NCBI GenBank assembly: GCA_937901025.1
Contig: CALCGR010000024.1
Coordinates: 1 to 13,525 of the forward strand
Source of the DNA: an uncultured Bacteroidales bacterium
Lineage (GTDB): Bacteria; Bacteroidota; Bacteroidia; Bacteroidales; Paludibacteraceae
DNA: 13,525 bases
Direction: 5' to 3'
Shown here: piece after piece, positions 1 to 6,924 of the stretch
Numbering within the stretch: position 1 is the first letter of the stretch
How the letters are laid out: every line of letters begins with the position of its first letter
Position numbers and translations under genes: made by a program
The notes under the pieces: generated by a model
Databases searched by the model: none
Told to the model about the DNA's origin: nothing
The model's input: only the letters and a program-made list of their open reading frames with translations

Positions 1-1
1 G

Positions 2-1585
2 GTTGTGGACCTGATTAAGATGAAAGCAATCATCTGGCACGACGAGACGATGGGTAGTGAGTATGTGGAGGAACCGATTCCGGCTGACCTCGTGAATGAC
101 GCGCAAGAATGGCGCGACAAGATGTTAGAGGCTTGTGCGGAGTTTGATGATGTACTGATGGAGAAATATTTCTCCGATCCTTCCACTATCACGGAGGATG
201 AGATCCGTAACGCAATCCGTAAGGGTACGGTAGGGTTGCATATCTTCCCCGTCATCTGCGGTTCGAGTTTTAAGAACAAGGGTGTACAGACGATGTTGGA
301 TGCGGTATGCGCATACCTTCCCAGTCCGTTGGACACCCCGAATATTGAGGGAACGGATCCTCGTACGGAGAAGGCGATTGAGCGTCACCCTGATGAGGAC
401 GAGCCTCTTTGCGCATTAGCGTTTAAGATTGCTACGGACCCGTATGTAGGTCGGCTGTGCTACTTCAGAGTTTACTCGGGTAAGTTAGAGGCCGGTTCGT
501 ATATCTACAACACGCGTTCGGGTAAGAAAGAGCGTATCTCCCGTATTTTCCAGATGCACTCGAATCACCAGAATCCGGTAGATGTAATCTGCGCGGGTGA
601 TATCGGTGCGGGTGTAGGTTTTAAGGATATCCGTACGGGTGACACGTTGTGCAGTGAGGATCATCCGATTACGTTGGAATCGATTGAGTTCCCGGCACCG
701 GTGATTGGTATCTCGGTAGAGCCTAAGAGTCAAGCGGATTTGGATAAGTTAGGTATCGGCCTTAGCAAGTTGGCTGAGGAGGATCCTACGTTCACCGTGA
801 AGACGGACGAGCAGACGGGTCAAACCGTTATCTCGGGTATGGGTGAGTTACACTTGGAGATCATCATTGACCGTTTGCGTAGAGAGTTCAAAGTGGAGTG
901 CAACCAAGGCAAGCCTCAGGTGGCCTATCGCGAAGCTATTTCGGCTCCGGTAGAGTTGCGTGAGACATATAAGAAGCAGACCGGTGGTCGTGGTAAGTTC
1001 GCGGATATGATTGTTCGCGTAGAGCCTGCGGACACCGAGGCGGAAGCCGGATTGCAGTTCATCAACGAAGTGAAGGGTGGTAATATTCCGAAGGAGTATA
1101 TCCCGGCAATTCAGAAGGGCTTTGAGTCTGCAATGAAGACGGGTGTGCTGGCCGGTTTCCCGATGGACAAACTGAAGGTAACGGTTATCGATGGTAGTTT
1201 CCACCCGGTAGATAGTGATCAATTAAGTTTCGAAGTATGTGCGCAGATGGCGTTTAAGAACGCTTGCGTCAAGGCTAAACCCGTACTCATGGAGCCTATC
1301 ATGAAGATTGAGGTAGTGACTCCGGAGGAGAACATGGGTGATGTCATCGGCGACTTGAACAAACGTCGTGGCCAAGTAGAGGGTATGGATACCGCTCGTA
1401 CGGGTGCGCGTGTGATCAAGGCGAAGGTGCCGTTGAGCGAGATGTTCGGTTATGTAACGGCATTGCGTACGATTACTTCGGGTCGCGCCACGAGTAGCAT
1501 GGAGTTCAGTCACTACGATGTAGTATCGAGTTCGATTGCGAAGGAAGTGCTGGCGGAGTGCGGCGGAAAGGCAGAATTGGTATAA
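2..1585 (+). CDS. fusA: Elongation factor G, 3' portion (5' end outside window)
   Basis: EF-G is the cytoplasmic GTPase that moves tRNAs and mRNA through the ribosome after peptide transfer, and helps recycle ribosomes. The frame is open from the left edge, so the GTG at 5 is an internal valine codon, not a start. About 180 residues are missing, including the P-loop and switch regions. Counting from codon 5, the end of the G domain with the G5 motif (CGSSFK, 85-90) is present. It is followed by domain II (about 133-215), domain III (about 231-305), domain IV (about 306-425) and domain V (about 426-510). The domain IV tip GSFHPVDS keeps the histidine (400) equivalent to E. coli His583. GMGELHLE (278-285) and PLSEMFGY (476-483) are family signatures. 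Its position directly before rpsJ suggests rpsL and rpsG lie upstream. The family identity is very secure. Confidence 0.98.
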   Translation, partial: VVDLIKMKAIIWHDETMGSEYVEEPIPADLVNDAQEWRDKMLEACAEFDDVLMEKYFSDPSTITEDEIRNAIRKGTVGLHIFPVICGSSFKNKGVQTMLDAVCAYLPSPLDTPNIEGTDPRTEKAIERHPDEDEPLCALAFKIATDPYVGRLCYFRVYSGKLEAGSYIYNTRSGKKERISRIFQMHSNHQNPVDVICAGDIGAGVGFKDIRTGDTLCSEDHPITLESIEFPAPVIGISVEPKSQADLDKLGIGLSKLAEEDPTFTVKTDEQTGQTVISGMGELHLEIIIDRLRREFKVECNQGKPQVAYREAISAPVELRETYKKQTGGRGKFADMIVRVEPADTEAEAGLQFINEVKGGNIPKEYIPAIQKGFESAMKTGVLAGFPMDKLKVTVIDGSFHPVDSDQLSFEVCAQMAFKNACVKAKPVLMEPIMKIEVVTPEENMGDVIGDLNKRRGQVEGMDTARTGARVIKAKVPLSEMFGYVTALRTITSGRATSSMEFSHYDVVSSSIAKEVLAECGGKAELV

Positions 1586-1687
1586 CACCTTATATAATTA
1601 ACGCGTACGTACGCGTAAGGCGCAAGCAAATGACTCTTTGCACACCGCGTACGGCGCTATTGTAAAACAAAACAAAACTAATTTATT
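1586..1687 (+). promoter_or_regulatory. fusA-rpsJ intergenic leader with palindrome
   Basis: This 102-nt gap is one of only two gaps over 100 nt in the window. It contains a perfect 16-bp palindrome at 1601-1616, able to fold as a 6-bp stem with an ACGT loop. A small GCAAA/TTTGC hairpin lies at 1626-1641. A CGCGTACG copy at 1646-1653 is complementary to the right half of the palindrome (1608-1615), giving an 8-bp alternative stem enclosing the small hairpin. The end is A-rich up to the rpsJ start. There is no T-run after either structure, so it does not look like an intrinsic terminator. A TTTG at 1637 and a TATTGT at 1658 only weakly recall a Bacteroidetes promoter. A regulatory leader for the S10 block is an inference. 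Confidence 0.45.
1601..1616. repeat. Perfect 16-bp palindrome
   Basis: The sequence acgcgtacgtacgcgt is identical to its own reverse complement. The bases next to it (A1600 and A1617) break the symmetry, but TT at 1598-1599 and AA at 1617-1618 could extend it around a one-base bulge. It lies in the noncoding gap before rpsJ. It could be an RNA hairpin, a protein-binding operator or chance; the sequence alone does not decide. Confidence 0.7.
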
Positions 1688-1993
1688 ATGAGTCAAAAAA
1701 TTCGTATCAAACTGAAATCGTTTGACCACAACCTGGTGGACAAGTCCGCTGAGAAGATTGTGAAGACGGTGAAGGCTACGGGTGCAGTGGTTAGTGGTCC
1801 TATTCCATTGCCTACGCACAAGCGTATCTTTACGGTAAACCGTTCGACGTTCGTTAACAAGAAGAGTCGTGAGCAATTTGAGCTGAGCAGCTACAAGCGT
1901 CTCATTGACATCTACAACTCGAACAACAAGACGGTAGAGTCTTTGATGAAACTGGAATTGGCCTCGGGCGTAGAAGTTGAGATCAAAGTTTGA
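1688..1993 (+). CDS. rpsJ: 30S ribosomal protein S10 (uS10)
   Basis: uS10 is a small-subunit head protein; in many bacteria it also pairs with NusB in rRNA antitermination. The 101-residue product has the normal family length. It carries the family signature around GPIPLPTHKR (37-46) and the long loop with basic residues (44-60) that reaches into the head rRNA. The ATG at 1688 is chosen because it gives the standard N-terminus (SQKIRIKLKSFD) and follows an A-rich leader without a Shine-Dalgarno sequence. It is the first gene of the S10 block, 102 nt after fusA, and is followed by a structured 123-nt gap before rplC. The call is firm. Confidence 0.98.
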   Translation: MSQKIRIKLKSFDHNLVDKSAEKIVKTVKATGAVVSGPIPLPTHKRIFTVNRSTFVNKKSREQFELSSYKRLIDIYNSNNKTVESLMKLELASGVEVEIKV

Positions 1994-2116
1994 TAACTAA
2001 CGGGTTGCTTCCGACGGATAGACCGGATATTCCGGCTGGCCGGAGATCCCGGGGAATCCCGTCGGCGAGAGCAGCTAAATTAACAACCTATTATTAACAA
2101 TTAATCCATTACAAAA
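1994..2116 (+). promoter_or_regulatory. rpsJ-rplC intergenic region with long GC-rich hairpin
   Basis: This 123-nt gap is much richer in G+C in its first half (about 2001-2075) than the other gaps, then turns A/T-rich towards rplC. The GC-rich half folds into one long imperfect hairpin, described in its own entry. The remaining 41 nt up to the rplC start have no Shine-Dalgarno sequence and no recognisable promoter. Breaking the otherwise tight spacing of the operon here suggests a cis-acting RNA element or an inserted palindromic repeat; both readings are inference. Confidence 0.5.
2004..2075 (+). ncRNA. Candidate structured RNA element upstream of rplC
   Basis: Manual folding gives nested pairings along a single axis. 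They are 2004-2009 with 2070-2075 (GTTGCT/AGCAGC, one G-U), 2011-2017 with 2059-2065 (CCGACGG/CCGTCGG, perfect), and 2023-2024 with 2051-2052. They continue with 2025-2028 with 2046-2049 (GGAT/ATCC) and 2031-2035 with 2040-2044 (TCCGG/CCGGA), closed by a CTGG loop at 2036-2039. The two halves are separated by small bulges and internal loops, as in many protein-binding leaders. An alternative local hairpin, 2023-2027 with 2031-2035, is also possible. No T-run follows, so it is not a typical intrinsic terminator. It could be a ribosomal protein (L3 or L4) binding leader, an RNA processing site or a dispersed palindromic repeat. I do not recognise it as a known family. Confidence 0.55.
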
Positions 2117-2734
2117 ATGGCAGGATTATTAGGTAAAAAAATCGGAATGACATCCGTATTCGGTGCTGATGGTAAGAATATCCCATGCACCGTTATCGAG
2201 GCGGGTCCTTGCGTTGTTACGCAACTCAAGACCGTGGAGAAGGATGGCTATGCTGCTGTTCAAGTAGGTTTCATGCCCAAGGGTGAGAAACACGTGAACA
2301 AGGCAGAGGCCGGTCACTTCAAAGCCGCTGGGGTACAACCCATGCGTCACCTCGCAGAGTTCGATGGATTCGAACAAGAAGTCAAGTTAGGTGACACGAT
2401 TGACGTCACGATCTTCGAAGAAGGAAGTTTCGTAGATGTTATCGGCACAAGTAAAGGTAAAGGTTACCAGGGTGTAGTTAAGCGTCATGGTTTCGGTGGT
2501 GTAGGTCAATCTACCCACGGTCAGGACGATCGTCTACGTGCTCCCGGTTCGGTAGGTGCTTGCGCCTATCCTAGTCGTATCTTCCCGGGTACTCGCATGG
2601 CGGGTCACATGGGTCAAGACCGCGTAACGGCACAGAACCTGGTGGTATTAAAGGTTATTCCTGAGTACAACTTGATCATGGTCAAGGGTAGTGTACCGGG
2701 TGCTAAAAATTCTATTGTAACGATTAACAAGTAA
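2117..2734 (+). CDS. rplC: 50S ribosomal protein L3 (uL3)
   Basis: uL3 is an early-assembling large-subunit protein whose extended loop approaches the peptidyl transferase centre. The 205-residue product has normal bacterial length. The N-terminus GLLGKKIGMTSVF (3-15) is typical. The family signature and loop run through about 115-170 (GYQGVVKRHGFGG, then SVGACAYPSRIFPGTRMAGHMG). The E. coli glutamine methylated by PrmB (in AGQMG) is a histidine here (164), so that modification is not expected. The ATG at 2117 follows an A-rich stretch with no Shine-Dalgarno sequence. The gene lies downstream of the long hairpin and 5 nt before rplD. Confidence 0.98.
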   Translation: MAGLLGKKIGMTSVFGADGKNIPCTVIEAGPCVVTQLKTVEKDGYAAVQVGFMPKGEKHVNKAEAGHFKAAGVQPMRHLAEFDGFEQEVKLGDTIDVTIFEEGSFVDVIGTSKGKGYQGVVKRHGFGGVGQSTHGQDDRLRAPGSVGACAYPSRIFPGTRMAGHMGQDRVTAQNLVVLKVIPEYNLIMVKGSVPGAKNSIVTINK

Positions 2735-2739
2735 GAGGT

Positions 2740-3369
2740 ATGGAACTTAGTATTAAGAACATGGCCGGTGAGAATACCGGTAAGAAGATCAAGCTCAATG
2801 ATGCTATCTTCGCTATTGAGCCTAACGACCACGCTATTTACTTGGACGTTAAGCAATATTTAGCAGACAATCGCCAAGGCACCGCTAAGGCGAAACAACG
2901 TAGTGAGAACGCTCACTCTACTCGTAAGTTAGGTCGTCAGAAAGGTGGCGGCGGAGCTCGTCCGGGTGATTTGAAGAGTCCGGTACGCGTAGGTGGTGGT
3001 ACCATTTTTGGTCCCGTTCCTCGTGACTACAGTTTTAAACTGAATAAGAAAGTGAAACAACTGGCTCGTCGTAGTGCATTGAGCACGCGTGCCAAGAACG
3101 GTGAGATCGTCGTATTAGATGCTCTGACGTTTGAGGCTCCGAAGACGAAGGCTATGGTGGAGGTTTTGAACAACCTTAAGATTGCCGGTAAGAAGGTATT
3201 ATTCGTAATGCCCGCTACGGTAACGGAGGTAATCAAGTCGGCTCGTAACATCGAGCGCACGAATGTGACCACCGTAGGTGAGTTGAACACGTATGCAATC
3301 ATGAACTCGAACGTGGTAGTATTCGTTAAGGATAGTATCGCTAAACTCGAAGAAACTTTTAACGCATAA
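2740..3369 (+). CDS. rplD: 50S ribosomal protein L4 (uL4)
   Basis: uL4 binds domain I of 23S rRNA and lines the constriction of the exit tunnel. In E. coli the same protein represses its own S10 operon; whether it does so here is unknown. The 209 residues match family length. A basic, Gly-rich tunnel loop spans about 45-92 (RQGTAKAKQR, then GRQKGGGGARPGD and RVGGGTIFGP). The globular Rossmann-like part follows, with RDYSFKLNKK at 95-104. The start lies 5 nt after the rplC stop. The stop codon forms the first bases of the strong Shine-Dalgarno octamer that serves rplW, so termination here and initiation there are probably coupled. Confidence 0.98.
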   Translation: MELSIKNMAGENTGKKIKLNDAIFAIEPNDHAIYLDVKQYLADNRQGTAKAKQRSENAHSTRKLGRQKGGGGARPGDLKSPVRVGGGTIFGPVPRDYSFKLNKKVKQLARRSALSTRAKNGEIVVLDALTFEAPKTKAMVEVLNNLKIAGKKVLFVMPATVTEVIKSARNIERTNVTTVGELNTYAIMNSNVVVFVKDSIAKLEETFNA

Positions 3370-3374
3370 GGAGG
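3367..3374 (+). promoter_or_regulatory. Full-consensus Shine-Dalgarno site for rplW
   Basis: TAAGGAGG lies 7 nt before the rplW ATG (3382) and includes the rplD stop codon TAA. It is a full match to the usual anti-Shine-Dalgarno tail. Most other genes in this window have only A-rich leaders, as is usual in Bacteroidetes, so this site stands out. The same octamer with the same 7-nt spacer precedes rplF. Confidence 0.85.
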
Positions 3375-3381
3375 ACAGATT

Positions 3382-3672
3382 ATGGCAATTATTATTAAAC
3401 CTATCGTCACCGAGAAGATGACCGCCGCCGGCGAGAAATTGAACCGTTATGGTTTCCAAGTAGTTCGCACTGCCAACAAGGTTGAGATCAAGAAGGCAGT
3501 GGAAGAGATGTATAATGTACAAGTAGTAGATGTAAACACGGCAGTCGTTGGTCCGAAAGTGAAACAACGCTGGACGAAGAGCGGTCTTTTGAAGGGCGCT
3601 ACGAATGCTTACAAGAAAGCTATTGTGACATTAAAAGAAGGTGAAACAATCGATTTTTATAGCAATATTTAA
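3382..3672 (+). CDS. rplW: 50S ribosomal protein L23 (uL23)
   Basis: uL23 sits at the mouth of the exit tunnel and is the docking site for trigger factor and signal recognition particle. The 96-residue product begins MAIIIKPIVTEKM, the standard L23 opening. It contains the conserved core ANKVEIKKAVEEMYNV (about 31-46), followed by the basic segment KVKQRWTKSGLLKG. The start at 3382 is fixed by the TAAGGAGG site 7 nt upstream. It is 2 nt from rplB. It is one of only two genes here with a strong Shine-Dalgarno sequence. Confidence 0.98.
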   Translation: MAIIIKPIVTEKMTAAGEKLNRYGFQVVRTANKVEIKKAVEEMYNVQVVDVNTAVVGPKVKQRWTKSGLLKGATNAYKKAIVTLKEGETIDFYSNI

Positions 3673-3674
3673 AA

Positions 3675-4499
3675 ATGGCTGTACGTAAATTAAAACCCTC
3701 TACACCGGGGCAAAGACACAAAGTTATTGGCGCGTTTGAAGAAATTACGGCAAGCGCACCAGAGAAGTCTCTTGTATTCGGCAAGTCCAAGACGGGTGGT
3801 CGCAACAACACTGGTAAAGAGACCATGCGTTACATTGGCGGCGGACACAAGCAGAAATTCCGCGTAATTGATTTTAAGCGCAACAAAGATGGTGTACCCG
3901 CAACTGTTAAGACGATTGAGTACGATCCGAATCGTTCGGCTCGCATTGCTCTTCTGTTCTATGCAGACGGAGAGAAACGTTACATCCTTGCACCGAATGG
4001 ATTGCAAGTAGGACAAGTAGTAGTATCGGGTGTCGATGTAGCACCTGAGGTTGGTAATGCTCTTCCGATGAGTCAGATTCCGTTGGGAACGCTGATTCAC
4101 AACATCGAGCTTCGTCCGGGTCAAGGTGCCCAGATGGTTCGTTCGGCAGGTGTGTTCGCTCAATTAGCCGGTCGTGAAGACAAGTATGCTATCATCAAGT
4201 TGCCTTCGGGTGAACTTCGTAAGGTGCTGGCTGCTTGTAAAGCTACGGTAGGTGTAGTTGGTAACAGTGATCACGCATTGGAAAAGAGTGGTAAGGCTGG
4301 TCGCAATCGTTGGTTAGGACGTCGTCCTCACAACCGCGGTGTGACGATGAACCCTGTAGATCACCCGATGGGTGGTGGTGAAGGTCGTGCGAGTGGTGGT
4401 CATCCGCGTTCTCGTAAGGGCTTATTGGCTAAGGGTTACAAGACTCGTCATCCGAAGAACCAGAGTAACCAATATATTATTGAAAGAAGAAAAAAATAA
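3675..4499 (+). CDS. rplB: 50S ribosomal protein L2 (uL2)
   Basis: uL2 is a primary 23S rRNA binder needed for subunit association and peptidyl transferase activity. The 274 residues match family length. The N-terminal OB-like RNA-binding domain includes GGRNNTG (41-47), YIGGGHKQKFRVIDFKRNKDG (53-73) and YDPNRSA (83-89). The SH3-like domain follows. The C-terminal loop NPVDHPMGGGEGR (226-238) keeps the histidine (230 counting Met) equivalent to E. coli His229. The next histidine of the E. coli HPH motif is methionine here. The start overlaps no gene and lies 2 nt after the rplW stop, so reinitiation is likely. Confidence 0.99.
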   Translation: MAVRKLKPSTPGQRHKVIGAFEEITASAPEKSLVFGKSKTGGRNNTGKETMRYIGGGHKQKFRVIDFKRNKDGVPATVKTIEYDPNRSARIALLFYADGEKRYILAPNGLQVGQVVVSGVDVAPEVGNALPMSQIPLGTLIHNIELRPGQGAQMVRSAGVFAQLAGREDKYAIIKLPSGELRKVLAACKATVGVVGNSDHALEKSGKAGRNRWLGRRPHNRGVTMNPVDHPMGGGEGRASGGHPRSRKGLLAKGYKTRHPKNQSNQYIIERRKK

Positions 4500-4519
4500 C
4501 CTATAAAATTTGAGAAATT

Positions 4520-4786
4520 ATGAGTCGTTCATTAAAAAAAGGACCGTTTATCAACGTTAAGTTGGAGAAAAAGGTGCTGGCTATGAATGAGGCTAACAAG
4601 AAAGAAGTTGTTAAGACCTGGAGCCGTGCATCGATGATCTCTCCTGATTTTGTAGGTCATACAATTGCAGTTCACAATGGAAACAAGTTTATTCCCGTAT
4701 ATGTGACGGAGAATATGGTAGGTCACAAGTTAGGAGAGTTTGCTCCGACTCGTACTTTCCGTGGTCACTCGGGTAATAACAAGTAA
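4520..4786 (+). CDS. rpsS: 30S ribosomal protein S19 (uS19)
   Basis: uS19 is a head protein near the A and P sites that contacts uS13. The 88-residue product starts MSRSLKKGPFINVKL, the family N-terminus. It has the signature from about 52 onward (HNGNKFIPVYVTENMVGHKLGEFAPTR, then FRGHSG). The leader before ATG 4520 is A/T-rich without a Shine-Dalgarno sequence. It lies between rplB and rplV as in nearly all bacteria. Confidence 0.98.
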   Translation: MSRSLKKGPFINVKLEKKVLAMNEANKKEVVKTWSRASMISPDFVGHTIAVHNGNKFIPVYVTENMVGHKLGEFAPTRTFRGHSGNNK

Positions 4787-4825
4787 TCCATTGAATCATT
4801 AAACAACATTTAAATTAGATTTAAA

Positions 4826-5233
4826 ATGGGTGCTAGAAAACATAATACAGCTGAAGCGATCAAAGAGGCTAAGAAAGCCCAATATTTCGCAAAGCTAAAT
4901 AACGTTCCTACCTCTCCGCGTAAAATGCGTCTTGTTGCAGATATGATTCGTGGAATGGAAGTGAACCGTGCGCTGGGTGCGTTGCGTTTTTCGACAAAGG
5001 AAGCGTCTCGTGCCTTAGAGAAACTGCTTAAGTCGGCTATTTCTAACTGGGAGCAAAAGACCGGTAAGAAGGCGGATGAAGAGACACTGTATGTAAGTAA
5101 TATTTTTGTTGACGGCGGCATGATGTTAAAGCGTCTGTTGACCGCTCCTCAAGGTCGCGGCTATCGTGTACGTAAGCGCAGCAATCATGTTACTATTTAT
5201 GTAGATACTAAGAATACGGAAATTAAAAAGTAA
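4826..5233 (+). CDS. rplV: 50S ribosomal protein L22 (uL22)
   Basis: uL22 spans the large subunit. Its long beta-hairpin lines the exit tunnel near the macrolide site and contributes to the constriction. At 135 residues it is longer than the E. coli protein (110) because of an N-terminal extension (about 1-18, GARKHNTAEAIKEAKKA), which is usual in Bacteroidetes. The core begins near VPTSPRKMRLVADMIRG (27-43). The tunnel hairpin is about 97-122, with GGMMLKRLLTAPQGRGYRV. The start at 4826 follows a 39-nt A/T-rich gap with no Shine-Dalgarno sequence. The next gene is 6 nt away. Confidence 0.97.
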   Translation: MGARKHNTAEAIKEAKKAQYFAKLNNVPTSPRKMRLVADMIRGMEVNRALGALRFSTKEASRALEKLLKSAISNWEQKTGKKADEETLYVSNIFVDGGMMLKRLLTAPQGRGYRVRKRSNHVTIYVDTKNTEIKK

Positions 5234-5239
5234 ACCAAA

Positions 5240-5989
5240 ATGGGACAAAAAATTAATCCAATTGCTAACCGCCTAGGTATTGTAAGAGGTTGGGATTCCA
5301 ACTGGTTTGGCGGTAAGAACTACGGAGATACGATTGTCGAGGACAGCAAGATCCGCGACTACCTGAATGCCCGTTTGGCAGAGGCTAGTATTTCGCGTAT
5401 TGTTATTGAAAGAACTCTGAAACTTGTGACTGTCACTGTCTGCACTGCTCGCCCCGGTTTTATTATCGGTAAGGGCGGACAAGAGGTTGACAAATTGAAA
5501 GAGGAACTGAAGAAGATCACCAAGCAAGATGTACAGATTAACATCTTCGAGGTAAAGCGTCCGGAGTTGGATGCCACTATCGTAGCTAAGAAGATCGCTC
5601 GTCAGTTAGAGGGTAAGATTGCTTACCGTCGTGCCATCAAGATGGCCATCGCTTCCACCATGCGTATGGGAGCTGAGGGTATCAAGGTGCAAGTAAGCGG
5701 TCGTCTCAACGGCGCTGAGATTGCTCGTAGTGAGATGTTCAAGGAAGGTCGTACTCCTCTTCACACGTTACGTGCCGATATTGACTATTGTCATGAAGGT
5801 GCGCTCACGAAAGTGGGTATCCTCGGTGTGAAGGTATGGATCTGCCGTGGTGAGGTCTATGGAAAGAAGGACTTAGCTCCTAACTTCTCGGTTAAGCAAG
5901 AGGGCGGTGCACCTCGTGGCGTCGAAGGTCGTCGTGGTGATCGTCGTGATGACCGTAAGGGAGGTTTCCGTAGAAATAAGAAACAATAA
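5240..5989 (+). CDS. rpsC: 30S ribosomal protein S3 (uS3)
   Basis: uS3 forms part of the mRNA entry channel and contributes to mRNA helicase activity. The 249-residue product starts MGQKINPIANRLGI. Its KH domain has the GKGG loop at 77-80 within GFIIGKGGQEVDKL. The C-terminal domain carries SGRLNGAEIARSE and LHTLRADIDYCHEGA. The last 25-30 residues form a Gly/Arg/Asp/Lys-rich tail (GRRGDRRDDRKGG) that is probably disordered and makes the protein slightly longer than the E. coli one (233). It lies 6 nt after rplV and 29 nt before rplP. Confidence 0.98.
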   Translation: MGQKINPIANRLGIVRGWDSNWFGGKNYGDTIVEDSKIRDYLNARLAEASISRIVIERTLKLVTVTVCTARPGFIIGKGGQEVDKLKEELKKITKQDVQINIFEVKRPELDATIVAKKIARQLEGKIAYRRAIKMAIASTMRMGAEGIKVQVSGRLNGAEIARSEMFKEGRTPLHTLRADIDYCHEGALTKVGILGVKVWICRGEVYGKKDLAPNFSVKQEGGAPRGVEGRRGDRRDDRKGGFRRNKKQ

Positions 5990-6018
5990 GTTTAACCGAT
6001 TTGTAGATTATTACAGTT

Positions 6019-6450
6019 ATGTTACAACCAAAGAAAACTAAATTCCGCCGCTCGCAAAAAGGCCGTATCAAGGGCAATGCGCAGCGAGGCAATGAGCTTG
6101 CATTTGGCTCATTCGGTATCAAGAGTCTTGGTACCATCTGGTTGACAGGTCGTCAAATCGAAGCAGCTCGTGTAGCAGTCACTCGTTATATGCAACGTCA
6201 GGGTCAAGTATGGATCCGCGTTTTCCCGGATAAACCGATTACCAAGAAACCCTTGGATGTCCGTATGGGTAAAGGTAAAGGTGCTCCGGAGGGATTCGTT
6301 GTACCATTGGCTCCCGGCCGTATTATATTTGAAGTAGACGGTGTTCCGTACGAGGTAGCTAAAGAGGCACTTCGTCTGGCAGCACAGAAGCTTCCGATTA
6401 CCACTAAATTTGTCGTAAAACGTGATTACGACGCAACCCAAAATGTATAA
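6019..6450 (+). CDS. rplP: 50S ribosomal protein L16 (uL16)
   Basis: uL16 binds near the A-site tRNA elbow and is a late-assembling protein of the large subunit. The 143 residues match the family. The N-terminus MLQPKKTKFRRSQKGR is typical. The conserved loop RMGKGKGAPEG (82-92), which points to the tRNA acceptor arm, is intact, as is VPLAPGRIIFEVDG. The leader of ATG 6019 has no Shine-Dalgarno sequence. The gene is followed 5 nt later by rpmC. Confidence 0.98.
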   Translation: MLQPKKTKFRRSQKGRIKGNAQRGNELAFGSFGIKSLGTIWLTGRQIEAARVAVTRYMQRQGQVWIRVFPDKPITKKPLDVRMGKGKGAPEGFVVPLAPGRIIFEVDGVPYEVAKEALRLAAQKLPITTKFVVKRDYDATQNV

Positions 6451-6455
6451 GGATT

Positions 6456-6650
6456 ATGAAAACAGCTGAAATTAAAGAATTAACGACTGCTGAGATTCAA
6501 GAGCGTTTAGCCTCGGAGAAGGAGAACCTTGTTCGTCTGAAGCTCAATCACAGCATTTCCCCGCTTGACAATCCGCTGCTCATTAAGGTTGCTCGCAAGA
6601 CAATCGCTCGTTTGGCAACGGAATTACGTCAAAGAGAATTAACCAAGTAA
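6456..6650 (+). CDS. rpmC: 50S ribosomal protein L29 (uL29)
   Basis: uL29 is a small two-helix protein next to uL23 at the tunnel exit. The 64-residue product consists of two Lys/Arg/Glu-rich helices: KTAEIKELTTAEIQERLASEKENL, then KVARKTIARLATELRQREL. The family motif lies around the second helix (IARLATELRQRE). A TAAGGA lies just upstream, but only 3 nt from the ATG, so it is too close to act as a normal Shine-Dalgarno sequence. The gene sits between rplP and rpsQ as expected. Confidence 0.97.
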   Translation: MKTAEIKELTTAEIQERLASEKENLVRLKLNHSISPLDNPLLIKVARKTIARLATELRQRELTK

Positions 6651-6664
6651 AAAACGACAGACAA

Positions 6665-6922
6665 ATGGAAACAAGAAATTTAAGAAAAGAGCGTCAGGGC
6701 GTTGTTCTGAGCAATAAGATGGATAAAACCATTGTTGTTGCTGTTAAATGGAAAGAGAAACACCCTATTTATGGCAAGTTTGTCAATAAAACTCGCAAGT
6801 TCCATGTTCATGACGAGAAGAATGAATGCGGTATCGGCGATACCGTTCGCATCATGGAGACTCGTCCATTGAGCAAGACTGTTCGTTGGCGTCTAACTCA
6901 AATTATTGAAAGGGCTAAGTAA
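6665..6922 (+). CDS. rpsQ: 30S ribosomal protein S17 (uS17)
   Basis: uS17 is a primary 16S rRNA-binding protein with an OB fold, important for early assembly of the 30S body. The 85-residue product starts METRNLRKERQGVV and has the conserved GDTVRIMETRPLSKTVRW at 58-75. The KHPIYGK segment (32-38) is a family feature. It lies 14 nt after rpmC and only 2 nt before rplN. Confidence 0.98.
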   Translation: METRNLRKERQGVVLSNKMDKTIVVAVKWKEKHPIYGKFVNKTRKFHVHDEKNECGIGDTVRIMETRPLSKTVRWRLTQIIERAK

Positions 6923-6924
6923 TT

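Noticed and set aside
125..1588. Long open frames on the minus strand across fusA
   Set aside because: They lie opposite a clear EF-G gene, have no recognisable protein motifs, and are expected from its biased codon use.
1637..1667. Bacteroidetes-type promoter before rpsJ
   Set aside because: A TTTG is followed at roughly suitable distance by TATTGT, but the -7 element TAnnTTTG is not matched, so this is not enough to call a promoter.
2051..2090. Rho-independent terminator after rpsJ
   Set aside because: The GC-rich hairpin is followed by TAAATTAACAACC, not a T-run, and the operon clearly continues.
5880..5989. Gly/Arg-rich tail of uS3 as a fusion or frameshift
   Set aside because: The tail is in frame, ends in a normal stop, and basic low-complexity C-termini of variable length are common in uS3.
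6449..6454. TAAGGA before rpmC as a Shine-Dalgarno site
   Set aside because: It ends only about 2-3 nt before the ATG, too close for normal pairing with the 16S tail.
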